NCBI GenBank assembly: GCA_035294325.1
Contig: DATGLE010000243.1
Span: 1-15,371, forward strand
Source of the DNA: DATGLE01 sp035294325
Lineage (GTDB): Bacteria; Chloroflexota; Ktedonobacteria; Ktedonobacterales; Ktedonobacteraceae
Direction of reading: 5' to 3'
Length of the DNA stretch: 15,371 nucleotides
In this document: positions 7,121-13,226 of the stretch, in pieces
Layout of the letters: each line of letters begins with the position of its first letter
How positions within the stretch are numbered: position 1 is the first letter of the stretch
The notes under the pieces: generated by a model
Seen by the model: only the letters and a program-made list of their open reading frames with translations
Database searches by the model: none
Told to the model about the DNA's origin: nothing
Made by a program: the position numbers and the translations under genes

Positions 7121-7540
7121 CTAATGTATCGTCAGCACGAAAGAGGCCACGATGAGCAGGAGCGCCACGACGAGGATCACTATAGCGATCAGCGTCAGCC
7201 TGCGCATGCTGCCCGAAGCGCCAACAGCACTTACGCGCTCCTCCTCGACCTCCTCAACTTCTTCGGCATGCTCGCGATGCTGCTGCCGGCCCGTATCGAA
7301 GGCGCCGCGCCGCAGCAAGAGTTGCTCTATCATCTGGTATTCGGGCAGCGATGGGGCCTGGGCATCGTGCTCATGCTCCAGCTCTACCAGCCGCGCAAAA
7401 AGCTCCTCTGTATCAGCCCGGGCCATCGGCTCAAACTGTTCGTGCCACCAGACGAGGGGGCAATACTCAAATTCCGCTACCTCGCTGGCGGTAAAGATGC
7501 GCGCCGATTGATGTTGTTGCTTTCGCCGTTGTTGCATCAT
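7121..7540 (-). CDS. Cas4-like N-terminal cysteine segment with C-terminal membrane helix
   Basis: A 139-residue protein. Residues 15-35 (FTASEVAEFEYCPLVWWHEQ) resemble the start of Cas4-like proteins, where the cysteine of an EYCP motif (C27) is the N-terminal iron-sulphur ligand. A charged, glutamate-rich middle follows (about residues 85-105). A single strong membrane helix ends the protein (about 113-136). No nuclease residues are present: these sit in the next gene, which begins 14 bases after this stop and starts with a membrane helix. Together they rebuild a two-helix hairpin with cytoplasmic Cys and nuclease parts. Either two co-translated subunits or one gene broken by a frameshift near 7124-7135 is possible. 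No clear SD precedes the ATG; an ATG one codon later is equally possible. Confidence 0.65.
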   Translation of the reverse strand: MMQQRRKQQHQSARIFTASEVAEFEYCPLVWWHEQFEPMARADTEELFARLVELEHEHDAQAPSLPEYQMIEQLLLRRGAFDTGRQQHREHAEEVEEVEEERVSAVGASGSMRRLTLIAIVILVVALLLIVASFVLTIH

Positions 7541-7559
7541 AATTGGATGTGCTCAGCCA

Positions 7560-7650
7560 TGCCATCCTTCGCTGTCGCTCAGGATCCGATGAGAGCGTGC
7601 GGATCCTTCGCTGTCGCTCAGGATGACATGGCCGCGCTCAGGACGACATT
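7560..7650. repeat. Tandem TCATCCT/AGGATGA repeats
   Basis: Two units containing ATCCTTCGCTGTCGCTCAGGAT (7564-7585 and 7603-7624) and a degenerate third (GCTCAGGACGACATT, near 7636-7650). They fill the gap between the 3' end of the broken HD gene and the Cas4-like operon, and abut the HD stop codon at 7649-7651. Confidence 0.75.
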
Positions 7651-7875
7651 AAACATCTGCCGTCTCGCGCCCGGCAAGGCCGAGCGTGTCGGCGATACCT
7701 GACATAGCCTCGATGACATTCGCAATGTGCTCGTTGAGATCTACACCCAGTTCCTCGGCACCTCTCACCAGATCCTCACGATTGACGCCGGCGGCAAAAC
7801 CCTTCGTCTTCATCTTCTTACGCACCGAAGAGACTTCCAGCCCGATAATACTTTTATTGGGGCGCACCAGGGCGG
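7649..7875 (-). pseudogene. HD-domain hydrolase, 3' fragment left of the inserted element
   Basis: Encodes the last 75 codons plus two bases of an HD-superfamily hydrolase, beginning in ATALVRP and continuing SSVRKKMKTKGFAAGVNRED to the stop at 7649. It is about 80% identical by eye to the end of the intact copy at 8029-8613. Upstream of 7876 the homology stops and element sequence begins. Joined to the 5' fragment ending at 11505, 358 + 227 bases make 585 bases, an in-frame gene of exactly the same length as the intact copy. This fragment has no start signal of its own and no HD catalytic residues, so it is almost certainly inactive. Confidence 0.85.
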
Positions 7876-7907
7876 TTGCCGTCATCACCAAATGCCATTC
7901 AAGAAGA
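7849..7907. other. Left attachment junction (host 3' HD fragment / element)
   Basis: Host HD-gene sequence runs up to about 7875 and element sequence begins at 7876. The shared core GGCGGTTGCCGTCA is at 7871-7884 and the P' arm at 7889-7907. Assignment rests on where similarity to the intact HD gene stops and on the mirrored arm at the other end. Confidence 0.75.
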
Positions 7908-7982
7908 CTGGCCGCCGTCCTCCCAGAACTCATCGCCCTGTTCGGCCTGCCTGACAGGAATACGCAGCGCTCCAGGGAATGA
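7884..7982 (+). other. Displaced 3' end of the recombinase gene (native tail)
   Basis: Reading rightward from the core, GCG GTT GCC GTC (7872-7883, AVAV) continues in the same frame as AVAV at recombinase codons 708-711. It runs 32 further codons (beginning ITKCHSRRL, ending in RSRE) to TGA at 7980-7982. A terminator surrounds that stop. In the integrated state the stretch has no start codon of its own. In the excised circle it would complete a 743-residue recombinase. This is inference from frame, position and terminator together. Confidence 0.7.
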
Positions 7983-7997
7983 CGCTGCGTATTTTTT
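7959..7997 (+). terminator. Rho-independent terminator, plus strand, stranded at the element's left end
   Basis: A perfect 11-bp stem (AATACGCAGCG 7959-7969 with CGCTGCGTATT 7983-7993), a 13-base loop that contains the TGA of the displaced recombinase tail, and a T-run (7992-7997). In the integrated state no intact plus-strand gene precedes it; in the circular form it follows the recombinase gene directly. Confidence 0.8.
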
Positions 7998-8028
7998 CGC
8001 TGGACAACCTGGCCTCTACGAACAGGCG

Positions 8029-8613
8029 CTAGTCAGCGACCAGCGCCGAAGTACCGGCCAGGCCCAGCGTCTCCGCGATGCTGCTCATCGCTTCAATGAC
8101 AAAGGCGATATGTTCGTCCAGATCCACCCCCAGTTCCGCCGCTCCCTTCACCAGATCCTCCCGATTCACCCCGGCGGCAAAGCCTTTGGTTTTCATCTTC
8201 TTACGCACGGAAGAAACCGGTAGGCCGGGCAGCGTCTTCTGCCGGACTAAGGCAGTTGCGGTAATCATCCCGGTTATTTCGTCACAGGCATAGAGCGCCT
8301 TTGCCATCAGGTTATTGCGTGGGTGGGTATCGGCGTTGAGATCATTATGCGCGAGAATCGCATAGATAATCCGCTCGTCATACCCCTGCTCGCGCAGCCA
8401 GCCCGCCGAGACACGCGTATGCTCATGCAGGTCGGGATACTCCTCATAGTCGCAGTCATGCAGCAGGCCAGCCATCGCCCATAATTCCTCGTCCTCTCCA
8501 TACTTGCGGGCATAGAAACGCATGGCCGCTTCCACGGAGAGCATATGTTTCCGTAAATTCTCGTTCTTTACATGCTCGGTCATCAACCGATACGCATCTT
8601 CTCGATCAGGCAT
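8029..8613 (-). CDS. HD-superfamily hydrolase, intact element-borne copy
   Basis: A 194-residue HD-domain phosphohydrolase-like protein (COG2316-like predicted hydrolase). Metal-site residues are H23, H52-D53 (LLHDCDYEE) and D111 (ACDEIT), with extra histidines H63, H65 and H89. The conserved tail SSVRKKMKTKGFAAGVNRED is at about 133-152. Substrate is unknown; many HD proteins cleave phosphate esters of nucleotides. The start at 8613 is chosen because the broken paralog begins at the same point (MPTREDAY versus MPDREDAY), although an in-frame ATG at 8631 exists and no spaced SD is clear. It lies inside the serine-recombinase element, next to its left end, and is about three-quarters identical by eye to the host gene the element interrupts. 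It therefore probably replaces the lost function. A TATACT box lies at 8675-8670 on this strand. Confidence 0.85.
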   Translation of the reverse strand: MPDREDAYRLMTEHVKNENLRKHMLSVEAAMRFYARKYGEDEELWAMAGLLHDCDYEEYPDLHEHTRVSAGWLREQGYDERIIYAILAHNDLNADTHPRNNLMAKALYACDEITGMITATALVRQKTLPGLPVSSVRKKMKTKGFAAGVNREDLVKGAAELGVDLDEHIAFVIEAMSSIAETLGLAGTSALVAD

Positions 8614-8745
8614 ACCTTCCCGTATCTCCATTCCAGAATATATTCAGCGAAATTGTCTTCATTGTGCCAGTATAGCACATCCAGCCGCTGGCCCCGGCGA
8701 TGCCGCCGCCTGATACTTAAATACGGAGGATGACCGGAAGCGGCC

Positions 8746-8874
8746 TTACCCTTCACTGCCAACCTGCTTTTCCAGATAGGAGGCAATGTACTTCTGGAGC
8801 TTTGCCAGCTCATCTGGCCGGAGCAAAGACAGGCCGGAAAAACCAGACAACAGGCAACCAGTATGCTCTTGCAT
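8746..8874 (-). CDS. Possible 42-residue small protein of the element
   Basis: A short open frame whose second half (LRPDELAKLQKYIASYLEKQ) reads like a natural amphipathic C-terminal helix, unlike the opposite-strand frame. It starts at an ATG at 8874, with no recognisable SD, and the frame stays open about 17 codons upstream without another ATG. It lies between the element-borne HD gene and the small gene at 9005. Family and function are not recognised. It could also be the remnant of a longer gene. Confidence 0.3.
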   Translation of the reverse strand: MQEHTGCLLSGFSGLSLLRPDELAKLQKYIASYLEKQVGSEG

Positions 8875-9004
8875 ATGCAGGGAGTCCAGCAGGTTTCTCT
8901 TGGGGGTGACAGCGCAACCTTACCAAATAATCCCGAAGCTATCCATATTGCGCTCCTGGCTGGATAGCTAACCGCAATCTGTACAAATGAGGAGGAAAAC
9001 AGTC

Positions 9005-9202
9005 ATGCAAGTCTACGATGGCTGCACCTCGGACGGAGTAGAGGTTAACCGCACTATTGATCATGAGAAGAAAGGAGAGGCGGTTGTCGAGTATCATGGC
9101 AACCACGCTCTCCGGTTTTGCTTCAATCCCGATTTTCCGGGCGATGCAAGGGCCTTTTTCGAGGCGCTTTGCAACGTCAGGGGGGTCATGGTTGACGAGT
9201 AA
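9005..9202 (+). CDS. Small hypothetical protein upstream of the recombinase
   Basis: Encodes 65 residues (starting MQVYDGCTSDGVEVNRTIDH) with no recognised family, no membrane segment and mixed charge; it may be a small alpha/beta protein. The start at 9005 is chosen over an ATG at 8987 because AGGAGG (8990-8995) is correctly spaced nine bases before it, and the upstream ATG would include the SD itself. It is followed 177 bases later by the serine recombinase in the same direction, so an accessory role such as directionality control or regulation is conceivable but unsupported. Just after the stop, the +1 frame continues with 20 sensible codons (FALADELTEFLEVQEI, ending 9260), hinting at a frameshifted longer original. 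Confidence 0.5.
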   Translation: MQVYDGCTSDGVEVNRTIDHEKKGEAVVEYHGNHALRFCFNPDFPGDARAFFEALCNVRGVMVDE

Positions 9203-9295
9203 GAGTCGTTTCGCCCTTGCGGATGAGTTAACAGAATTTCTCGAAGTTCAGGAAATCTGAGGCCGAAGCCGCAGCAGCCGGGGTTATTGTTCTTA

Positions 9296-9304
9296 TGGTA
9301 TAGT
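9296..9304 (+). promoter_or_regulatory. Possible extended -10 promoter of the recombinase gene
   Basis: TGGTATAGT gives a TG-n-TATAGT extended -10 element 76 bases before the recombinase start. No convincing -35 box stands at 16-18 bases upstream. Confidence 0.4.
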
Positions 9305-9379
9305 TGTGATCAGAAAAGTTCATGCACTCCGGCTTAAATCGAAGGAACGTCAGACCGTTCGTGAAAGGAGCCAAAGGAG

Positions 9380-11542
9380 ATGGCGCAACCGCGCACATTC
9401 ATACTCCGCCAGTCGGAATACCGTCCTGCCACCATTACTGACGCATTACCGGAAATTGATGAGACACGGGCGACTGCCGTACTGGTGCGGCAGTCAAAAA
9501 CCGGGGCTGATACGGCGCAGGCGGAAAGCCGGGAAACCCAACTTGGATTACAGGATTACGGCAAGCAGCTCTATCGTAAGCATGAGCCGGACGTGCGGTT
9601 ATACGATGAGGGGGCCGGAGTGTCCGGGCAGAAACGCATCGACCAGCGGAAAGAACTCGACCGGCTCTATCAGGACATCCATAAGGGGATAATAGGCACT
9701 ATCGTCCTTGCCAGAGAAGACAGGTTATTCCGCAACAAGCACATGGATCAGGTGGGCGCGTTCACCAAACTTGCCGAAGAAAAGAAAATAAAACTGATTG
9801 TCCCTCCTATCTCCTCGGTGGCACAGTATGACGAGACCAGGCTGTATGACTTTACCGTGTACCAAGACCTCCGCGCCTTTCAGGACAAGATGCGCGAAGC
9901 CTATGCCTATATTGAGGGGCCAATCAAACATGCCAACCAGTGCAAGCAGAACAAGGCGGATAAAGGGGGATATGACGGGCGATACCTGCCCCCCGGCCTT
10001 GCGGTCAAGGGAAAGAAGCAGGATCAGGCCATCGTCATCTATGAACCCTGGGCGCAGGAAATTCGGAAACTCGCGCTCAGGGCGCAGGCGCTCGATTGGG
10101 ACATGGGAAAGCTCAACCGGGAAGTGGCGCGGAAGGCTTTTCTTTTCCCGGAAATCCCGGAGGAAGACAGGGAGCGGTACATCATCAAGACCAACCTGCC
10201 GCATATACCCGGCGTCGGATATAAACCACGCGGGCCGCAGGTCATCAAGCGCTGGCTCACCAATGAGATGTATATAGGATGGTGGCAGCCGGACGAAGAC
10301 AAGCCGGACACGATCATCGACCATCATCCCGCTATCCTCGACTACGCCCTGTTCGCCGAAGGATATGCGGCGATCAAAGGTTATACGCTGGAGGGTGAGC
10401 CAGTGGACAGCCACCGGGGAATAACCCGCATCCGCAAGACCCGCGAAACGCCGCCGGACGGATTGTTTCACGGCAAGCTGATTGCCACGCCACCCTCCCC
10501 AGGCAGAACGGCATTCACCACCATTGACGAGGAGCATTACGTCGCGCGCAGCCTGCACGCGGACGGCCTCCTGACCGAGAAACTGTTCCGCCTCCCGGTG
10601 GCCGCATTCGACGCCGTGGTTATCGAGCGCCTCAAAGCGCTGGCCGACCAGGACAGGCATATCGCGGGCAGAGTCAAGGCAACGCTGGAACAGGTCTATC
10701 ACCAGCAATCGGAGGATTTTGTCAGCATCCATGAGCAGTTGCGGGGGATTGAGATACAGCTTGCGGAGAATGCGGAAAAGCGCCTCGATACCAGCAAGAA
10801 AGACCCGCTCTATGCCAAACTGCAAGCGCAGGCGGAGGAATTATTGCTCACCCAGGAGCGCCTGGAAGCAAAAATGAAAAAGCTCGGCATTGTGGACAGC
10901 CCCGAAGAGATCGCGCAACTCCATTCCCTGCTCGGAAATTTTGACGCGGTATGGCCCACGTTTGATTTAGCTCAGAGGCAGAGAGCGTTCAGCCTGCTCA
11001 TCAACCGGATAGAGGTGGAGGTGGTTTCGCCCCACTGGCTGCGGCTGTCGATTGACTGGCTCGATGCCATATGCCCGCGCATCGACATTGCTTACCTCTG
11101 GAAAGTAACGCCCGCGCGAGGCGACATCTTAAGCGAGGAGGAAGAGGCCATTCTCCGTGAGTATTATCCTCATACCTCGCGGGTGGAAATGTTGCGGCTG
11201 TTGCCGGACAGAACCTGGAGGGCCATCCATAGCCACGCCAGTTCCAGAAATATCAGGAGAGCACCTTCCTTCAGAGGACACGCGCTCAAGGAAGAGATTC
11301 CCTGGCAGGTGTGCTATCGGGATTTCATGCCAAAACTGGACGGGAACTACCTGTTCAGGGATTACGAAACCACGCTGCACTATATTCAGATAGCCAGCGG
11401 CAGCACGATCAGGCTGGAAGCGCCGCTTTACGCGCTGTGGATACTCTCGGAGAAAGTAGAAGATCTGGCGAATCTTTTTGATGGGGATTTGAATACGGAG
11501 GCGGTCGCCGTCACCATACCCGTAATCTCGTCGCAGGCGTAG
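9380..11542 (+). CDS. Large serine recombinase (integrase), C-terminus exchanged by integration
   Basis: A 720-residue large serine recombinase that would cut and rejoin attP and attB through a serine-DNA intermediate. The catalytic domain covers about residues 28-170: VRQSKTG with nucleophile S39, DEGAGVSG at about 76-83, and AREDRLFR with R115 and R118. A recombinase domain follows (about 190-310), then a coiled coil (about 445-510) and an HTH-like segment near 580-625 (SEEEEAILREYYP ... RTWRAIHSHA). The zinc-ribbon position (about 365-400) lacks the usual cysteine pairs. The start has GAAAGGAG nine bases upstream. Codons 712-720 and the TAG are host DNA of the interrupted HD gene; the native 32-codon tail lies at 7884-7982. 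The long antisense ORF at 9725-10825 is a shadow. Confidence 0.92.
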   Translation: MAQPRTFILRQSEYRPATITDALPEIDETRATAVLVRQSKTGADTAQAESRETQLGLQDYGKQLYRKHEPDVRLYDEGAGVSGQKRIDQRKELDRLYQDIHKGIIGTIVLAREDRLFRNKHMDQVGAFTKLAEEKKIKLIVPPISSVAQYDETRLYDFTVYQDLRAFQDKMREAYAYIEGPIKHANQCKQNKADKGGYDGRYLPPGLAVKGKKQDQAIVIYEPWAQEIRKLALRAQALDWDMGKLNREVARKAFLFPEIPEEDRERYIIKTNLPHIPGVGYKPRGPQVIKRWLTNEMYIGWWQPDEDKPDTIIDHHPAILDYALFAEGYAAIKGYTLEGEPVDSHRGITRIRKTRETPPDGLFHGKLIATPPSPGRTAFTTIDEEHYVARSLHADGLLTEKLFRLPVAAFDAVVIERLKALADQDRHIAGRVKATLEQVYHQQSEDFVSIHEQLRGIEIQLAENAEKRLDTSKKDPLYAKLQAQAEELLLTQERLEAKMKKLGIVDSPEEIAQLHSLLGNFDAVWPTFDLAQRQRAFSLLINRIEVEVVSPHWLRLSIDWLDAICPRIDIAYLWKVTPARGDILSEEEEAILREYYPHTSRVEMLRLLPDRTWRAIHSHASSRNIRRAPSFRGHALKEEIPWQVCYRDFMPKLDGNYLFRDYETTLHYIQIASGSTIRLEAPLYALWILSEKVEDLANLFDGDLNTEAVAVTIPVISSQA

Positions 11543-11862
11543 AGCGCTTTGGAGAGCAGATTGTTGCGCGGATGGGTGGCCTGATTGAGATCGTTGTGCG
11601 CCAGGATAGCGTAGATAATGCGCTCGTCGTAGCCGTCCTGACGCAGCCACTGAGCGGAGACCTGCGTATGGACATGCAGGTCGGGATTCTCTTCATAGTC
11701 GCAATCGTGAAGCAGCCCGGTCATCCCCCACAGCTCCTCATCCTCACCGTATTTGCGGGCATAAAAGCGCATCGCAGCCTCAACCGCAAACATATGCTTT
11801 TGCAGATTCTCATTTTTTGTATGGGCCGTTACCAGTTTGTATGCGTCTTCACGTGTTGGCAT
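11428..11862 (-). pseudogene. HD-domain hydrolase, 5' fragment right of the inserted element
   Basis: Codons 1-119 plus one base (11862 to 11505) encode the front of the HD hydrolase, including all metal residues (HDCDYEE, LAHND, ACDEIT). The frame then runs 23 codons into the antisense of the recombinase before stopping at 11428. GAGGAG sits four bases before the ATG, and a TATAAT box lies upstream, so the fragment is probably still transcribed. It could make a 144-residue chimeric protein lacking the conserved C-terminal helices. It is listed as a pseudogene because the insertion separates it from the 3' part at 7649-7875, with which it makes an exact 585-base gene. Residual activity is not excluded. 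Confidence 0.85.
11473..11536. other. Right attachment junction (element / host 5' HD fragment)
   Basis: The P arm TCTTTTTGATGGGGATTTG is at 11473-11491, the shared core GGCGGTCGCCGTCA at 11500-11513, and host HD-gene antisense follows. The recombinase stop codon lies just beyond, at 11540-11542, in host DNA. Confidence 0.75.
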
Positions 11863-11965
11863 AATTCTCCTCAAAGTGTGATGTTTGAAACCGGGGATTA
11901 CCTGCCCCCGGGCAGAGTCCCATGCGCCTTCCTGGACCTCAAGCGGGTTAGCCGCTCGTTGCCCT

Positions 11966-11971
11966 ATTATA
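11966..11971 (-). promoter_or_regulatory. -10 box of the interrupted HD gene
   Basis: A perfect TATAAT on the minus strand (revcomp of ATTATA), in the context TGTTATAATAGGG. The start would fall near 11959, about 97 bases before the ATG at 11862. A matching -35 at 16-18 bases is not clear (TTGATG stands at 14). Transcripts from here run into the 3' end of the recombinase gene on the opposite strand. Confidence 0.55.
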
Positions 11972-12146
11972 ACATAGTGCAGCACCATCAATTGTAACCC
12001 CCTCGCGTATATGCTAATGGACAGAGAACGAGCCAGATCATGGCTCTATCTCAACTCAGCAAATGCATTCAAGCGTTCATCCAGTCATCCTTATCTGTAG
12101 ATGAGTATATCTGGCGTGTTAGCTGCAATCGAGGAGGAAATTGTTT

Positions 12147-13055
12147 ATGACCGTGAAGCGCTCATTTTTCATTGCTGCCGCTATGGTCGCCGCGCTGCTC
12201 GTCAGCGCCTGCGGCAGCTCCACGAGTACAGGCTCAGGTTCAGGTCCTTATGGTACGGGCGGAGCGAGCACGCCGCAGGCTGCCAGCAGCACGGCGATCA
12301 TCAAGACCGCAACTGCCACTATCGACGGCAAGTCGGAGACGATCCTGACCGACGCAAAGGGCATGACGCTCTACTACTTTACACCCGATACCAGCACTAC
12401 CTCCGCCTGCACAGGTACATGCGCACAGAACTGGCCCCCGCTCCTCTTCACCGGCTCCGGTGCTCCAACGGCCGCTGTCACACTGCCCGGCCAGTTATCG
12501 GTACTCAAGACCCCCAACGGCCAGCAGGTGTTGTACAACGACCATTTCCTCTACACCTTTGCCGGCGATAGCGCGCCGGGACAGATCAACGGCGAAGGAA
12601 AGCTCGGCAAGTGGTTCGTAGCGACAATTGATTTGCAGGCAGGCTCCAGCGCTCCTACTACCACGACCTCGACAGTGATCGTCAAGACCGCGACGGTGAC
12701 AATCGGTGGCAAGTCGGAGACGATCCTGACCGACGCGAAGGGTATGACGCTCTACTACTTCACGCCGGATACCAGCACTACTTCCGCCTGCACGGGCAGC
12801 TGTGCACAGAACTGGCCCCCGCTCCTGTTCACCGGTAGCGGCAGCCCGGCGGCATCCGTGAAGCTGCCAGGCGAACTGGAAGTCTATCAGAACGCCAACG
12901 GCAACCAGGTCGTCTATAACGACCATCCTCTCTATACCTTTGCTGGCGATAAGGCGCCCGGTCAAACCAACGGTCAGGGCGTTGGCGGCAAATGGTTTGT
13001 GGCAACAATCGATCTGGCGAAGAATACCAACACCGGCACCAGTTCAGGCTATTGA
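12147..13055 (+). CDS. Lipoprotein with two COG4315/PF03640-type secreted repeats
   Basis: A 302-residue secreted lipoprotein. The signal peptide MTVKRSFFIAAAMVAALLVSAC ends in a lipobox with C22 as the predicted lipidated residue, followed by a Ser/Gly/Thr-rich linker. Two copies of a roughly 115-residue domain follow (about 50-164 and 177-291). Each has ILTDAKGMTLYYFTPD (the Yx[FWY]xxD signature), a cysteine pair in ACTG(T/S)CAQNWPPLLF, YNDHxLYTFAGDxAPGQ and GKWFVATID. Members are of unknown function and occur at the cell surface. Repeat period is 381 bases with no net indel, and the DNA is also closely similar, pointing to internal duplication. GAGGAGG (12131-12137) nine bases before the ATG sets this start. 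No partner gene is adjacent. Confidence 0.88.
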   Translation: MTVKRSFFIAAAMVAALLVSACGSSTSTGSGSGPYGTGGASTPQAASSTAIIKTATATIDGKSETILTDAKGMTLYYFTPDTSTTSACTGTCAQNWPPLLFTGSGAPTAAVTLPGQLSVLKTPNGQQVLYNDHFLYTFAGDSAPGQINGEGKLGKWFVATIDLQAGSSAPTTTTSTVIVKTATVTIGGKSETILTDAKGMTLYYFTPDTSTTSACTGSCAQNWPPLLFTGSGSPAASVKLPGELEVYQNANGNQVVYNDHPLYTFAGDKAPGQTNGQGVGGKWFVATIDLAKNTNTGTSSGY

Positions 13056-13093
13056 GCCAGATGAGGGATAACAAGTCAGACAACCGCAAGGGT

Positions 13094-13146
13094 CGTCTCT
13101 ACATTCCCTGCCGTGCGAAATGTAGAGACGGAACTTGCTTCCGTCT
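13094..13146. repeat. Overlapping alternative hairpins
   Basis: CGTCTCTACATT (13094-13105) pairs perfectly with AATGTAGAGACG (13119-13130). AGACGGAA (13126-13133) pairs perfectly with TTCCGTCT (13139-13146). The two stems share 13126-13130, so only one can form. It lies just after the lipoprotein gene with no T-run; it may be a dispersed repeat or an RNA-processing/termination structure. Confidence 0.5.
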
Positions 13147-13182
13147 GGTTTGCCTCCACGCCCGTGTCTCCCTTTGAGCGCG

Positions 13183-13221
13183 GAGGCAGGCAGAGGTCGA
13201 CGGGAAGCCGCTGCCTGCCTC
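13183..13221. terminator. Possible convergent terminator hairpin
   Basis: A perfect 11-bp inverted repeat (GAGGCAGGCAG 13183-13193, CTGCCTGCCTC 13211-13221) with a 17-base loop lies between the convergent lipoprotein and LysR genes. It ends five bases before the LysR stop codon. Only a weak T-rich stretch (TGTGTTTAT) follows on the plus strand, so the terminator role is uncertain. Confidence 0.4.
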
Positions 13222-13226
13222 TGTGT

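Larger units (their letters stand above)
7876..11504. mobile_element. Large serine recombinase integrative element inserted in an HD-hydrolase gene
   Basis: About 3,629 bases lie between the two halves of one HD gene. Both junctions share GGCGGTYGCCGTCA (7871-7884 and 11500-11513). The inner ends carry related inverted sequences: TCTTTTTGATGGGGATTTG at 11473-11491, and on the minus strand TCTTCTTGAATGGCATTTG at 7907-7889 (15 of 19 identical). Contents are a large serine recombinase, an intact HD hydrolase related to the target, and one or two very small ORFs. Exact ends are predicted from symmetry: the centre of the rebuilt attP falls between bases 11504 and 11505, with GT as the likely core dinucleotide. 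No transfer, replication or phage structural genes are present. Confidence 0.85.

Noticed and set aside
6735..7124. 129-codon plus-strand ORF
   Set aside because: It is antisense to the Cas4-like nuclease gene, whose motifs are on the minus strand.
7191..7540. CRISPR-Cas locus suggested by the Cas4-like proteins
   Set aside because: There are no regularly spaced repeats and no other cas gene in the window; Cas4-like membrane nucleases also occur outside CRISPR systems.
7686..7982. 98-codon plus-strand ORF as an independent gene
   Set aside because: Its first two thirds are antisense to the HD 3' fragment; only the part after 7872 is meaningful, as the displaced recombinase tail.
9725..10825. 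366-codon minus-strand ORF
   Set aside because: It is antisense to the serine recombinase, with no recognisable motif and no start signal.
12030..12046. GAGCCA-GATCA-TGGCTC inverted repeat as a terminator or operator
   Set aside because: Only six pairs and no T-run; chance occurrence is likely and no regulator can be linked to it.
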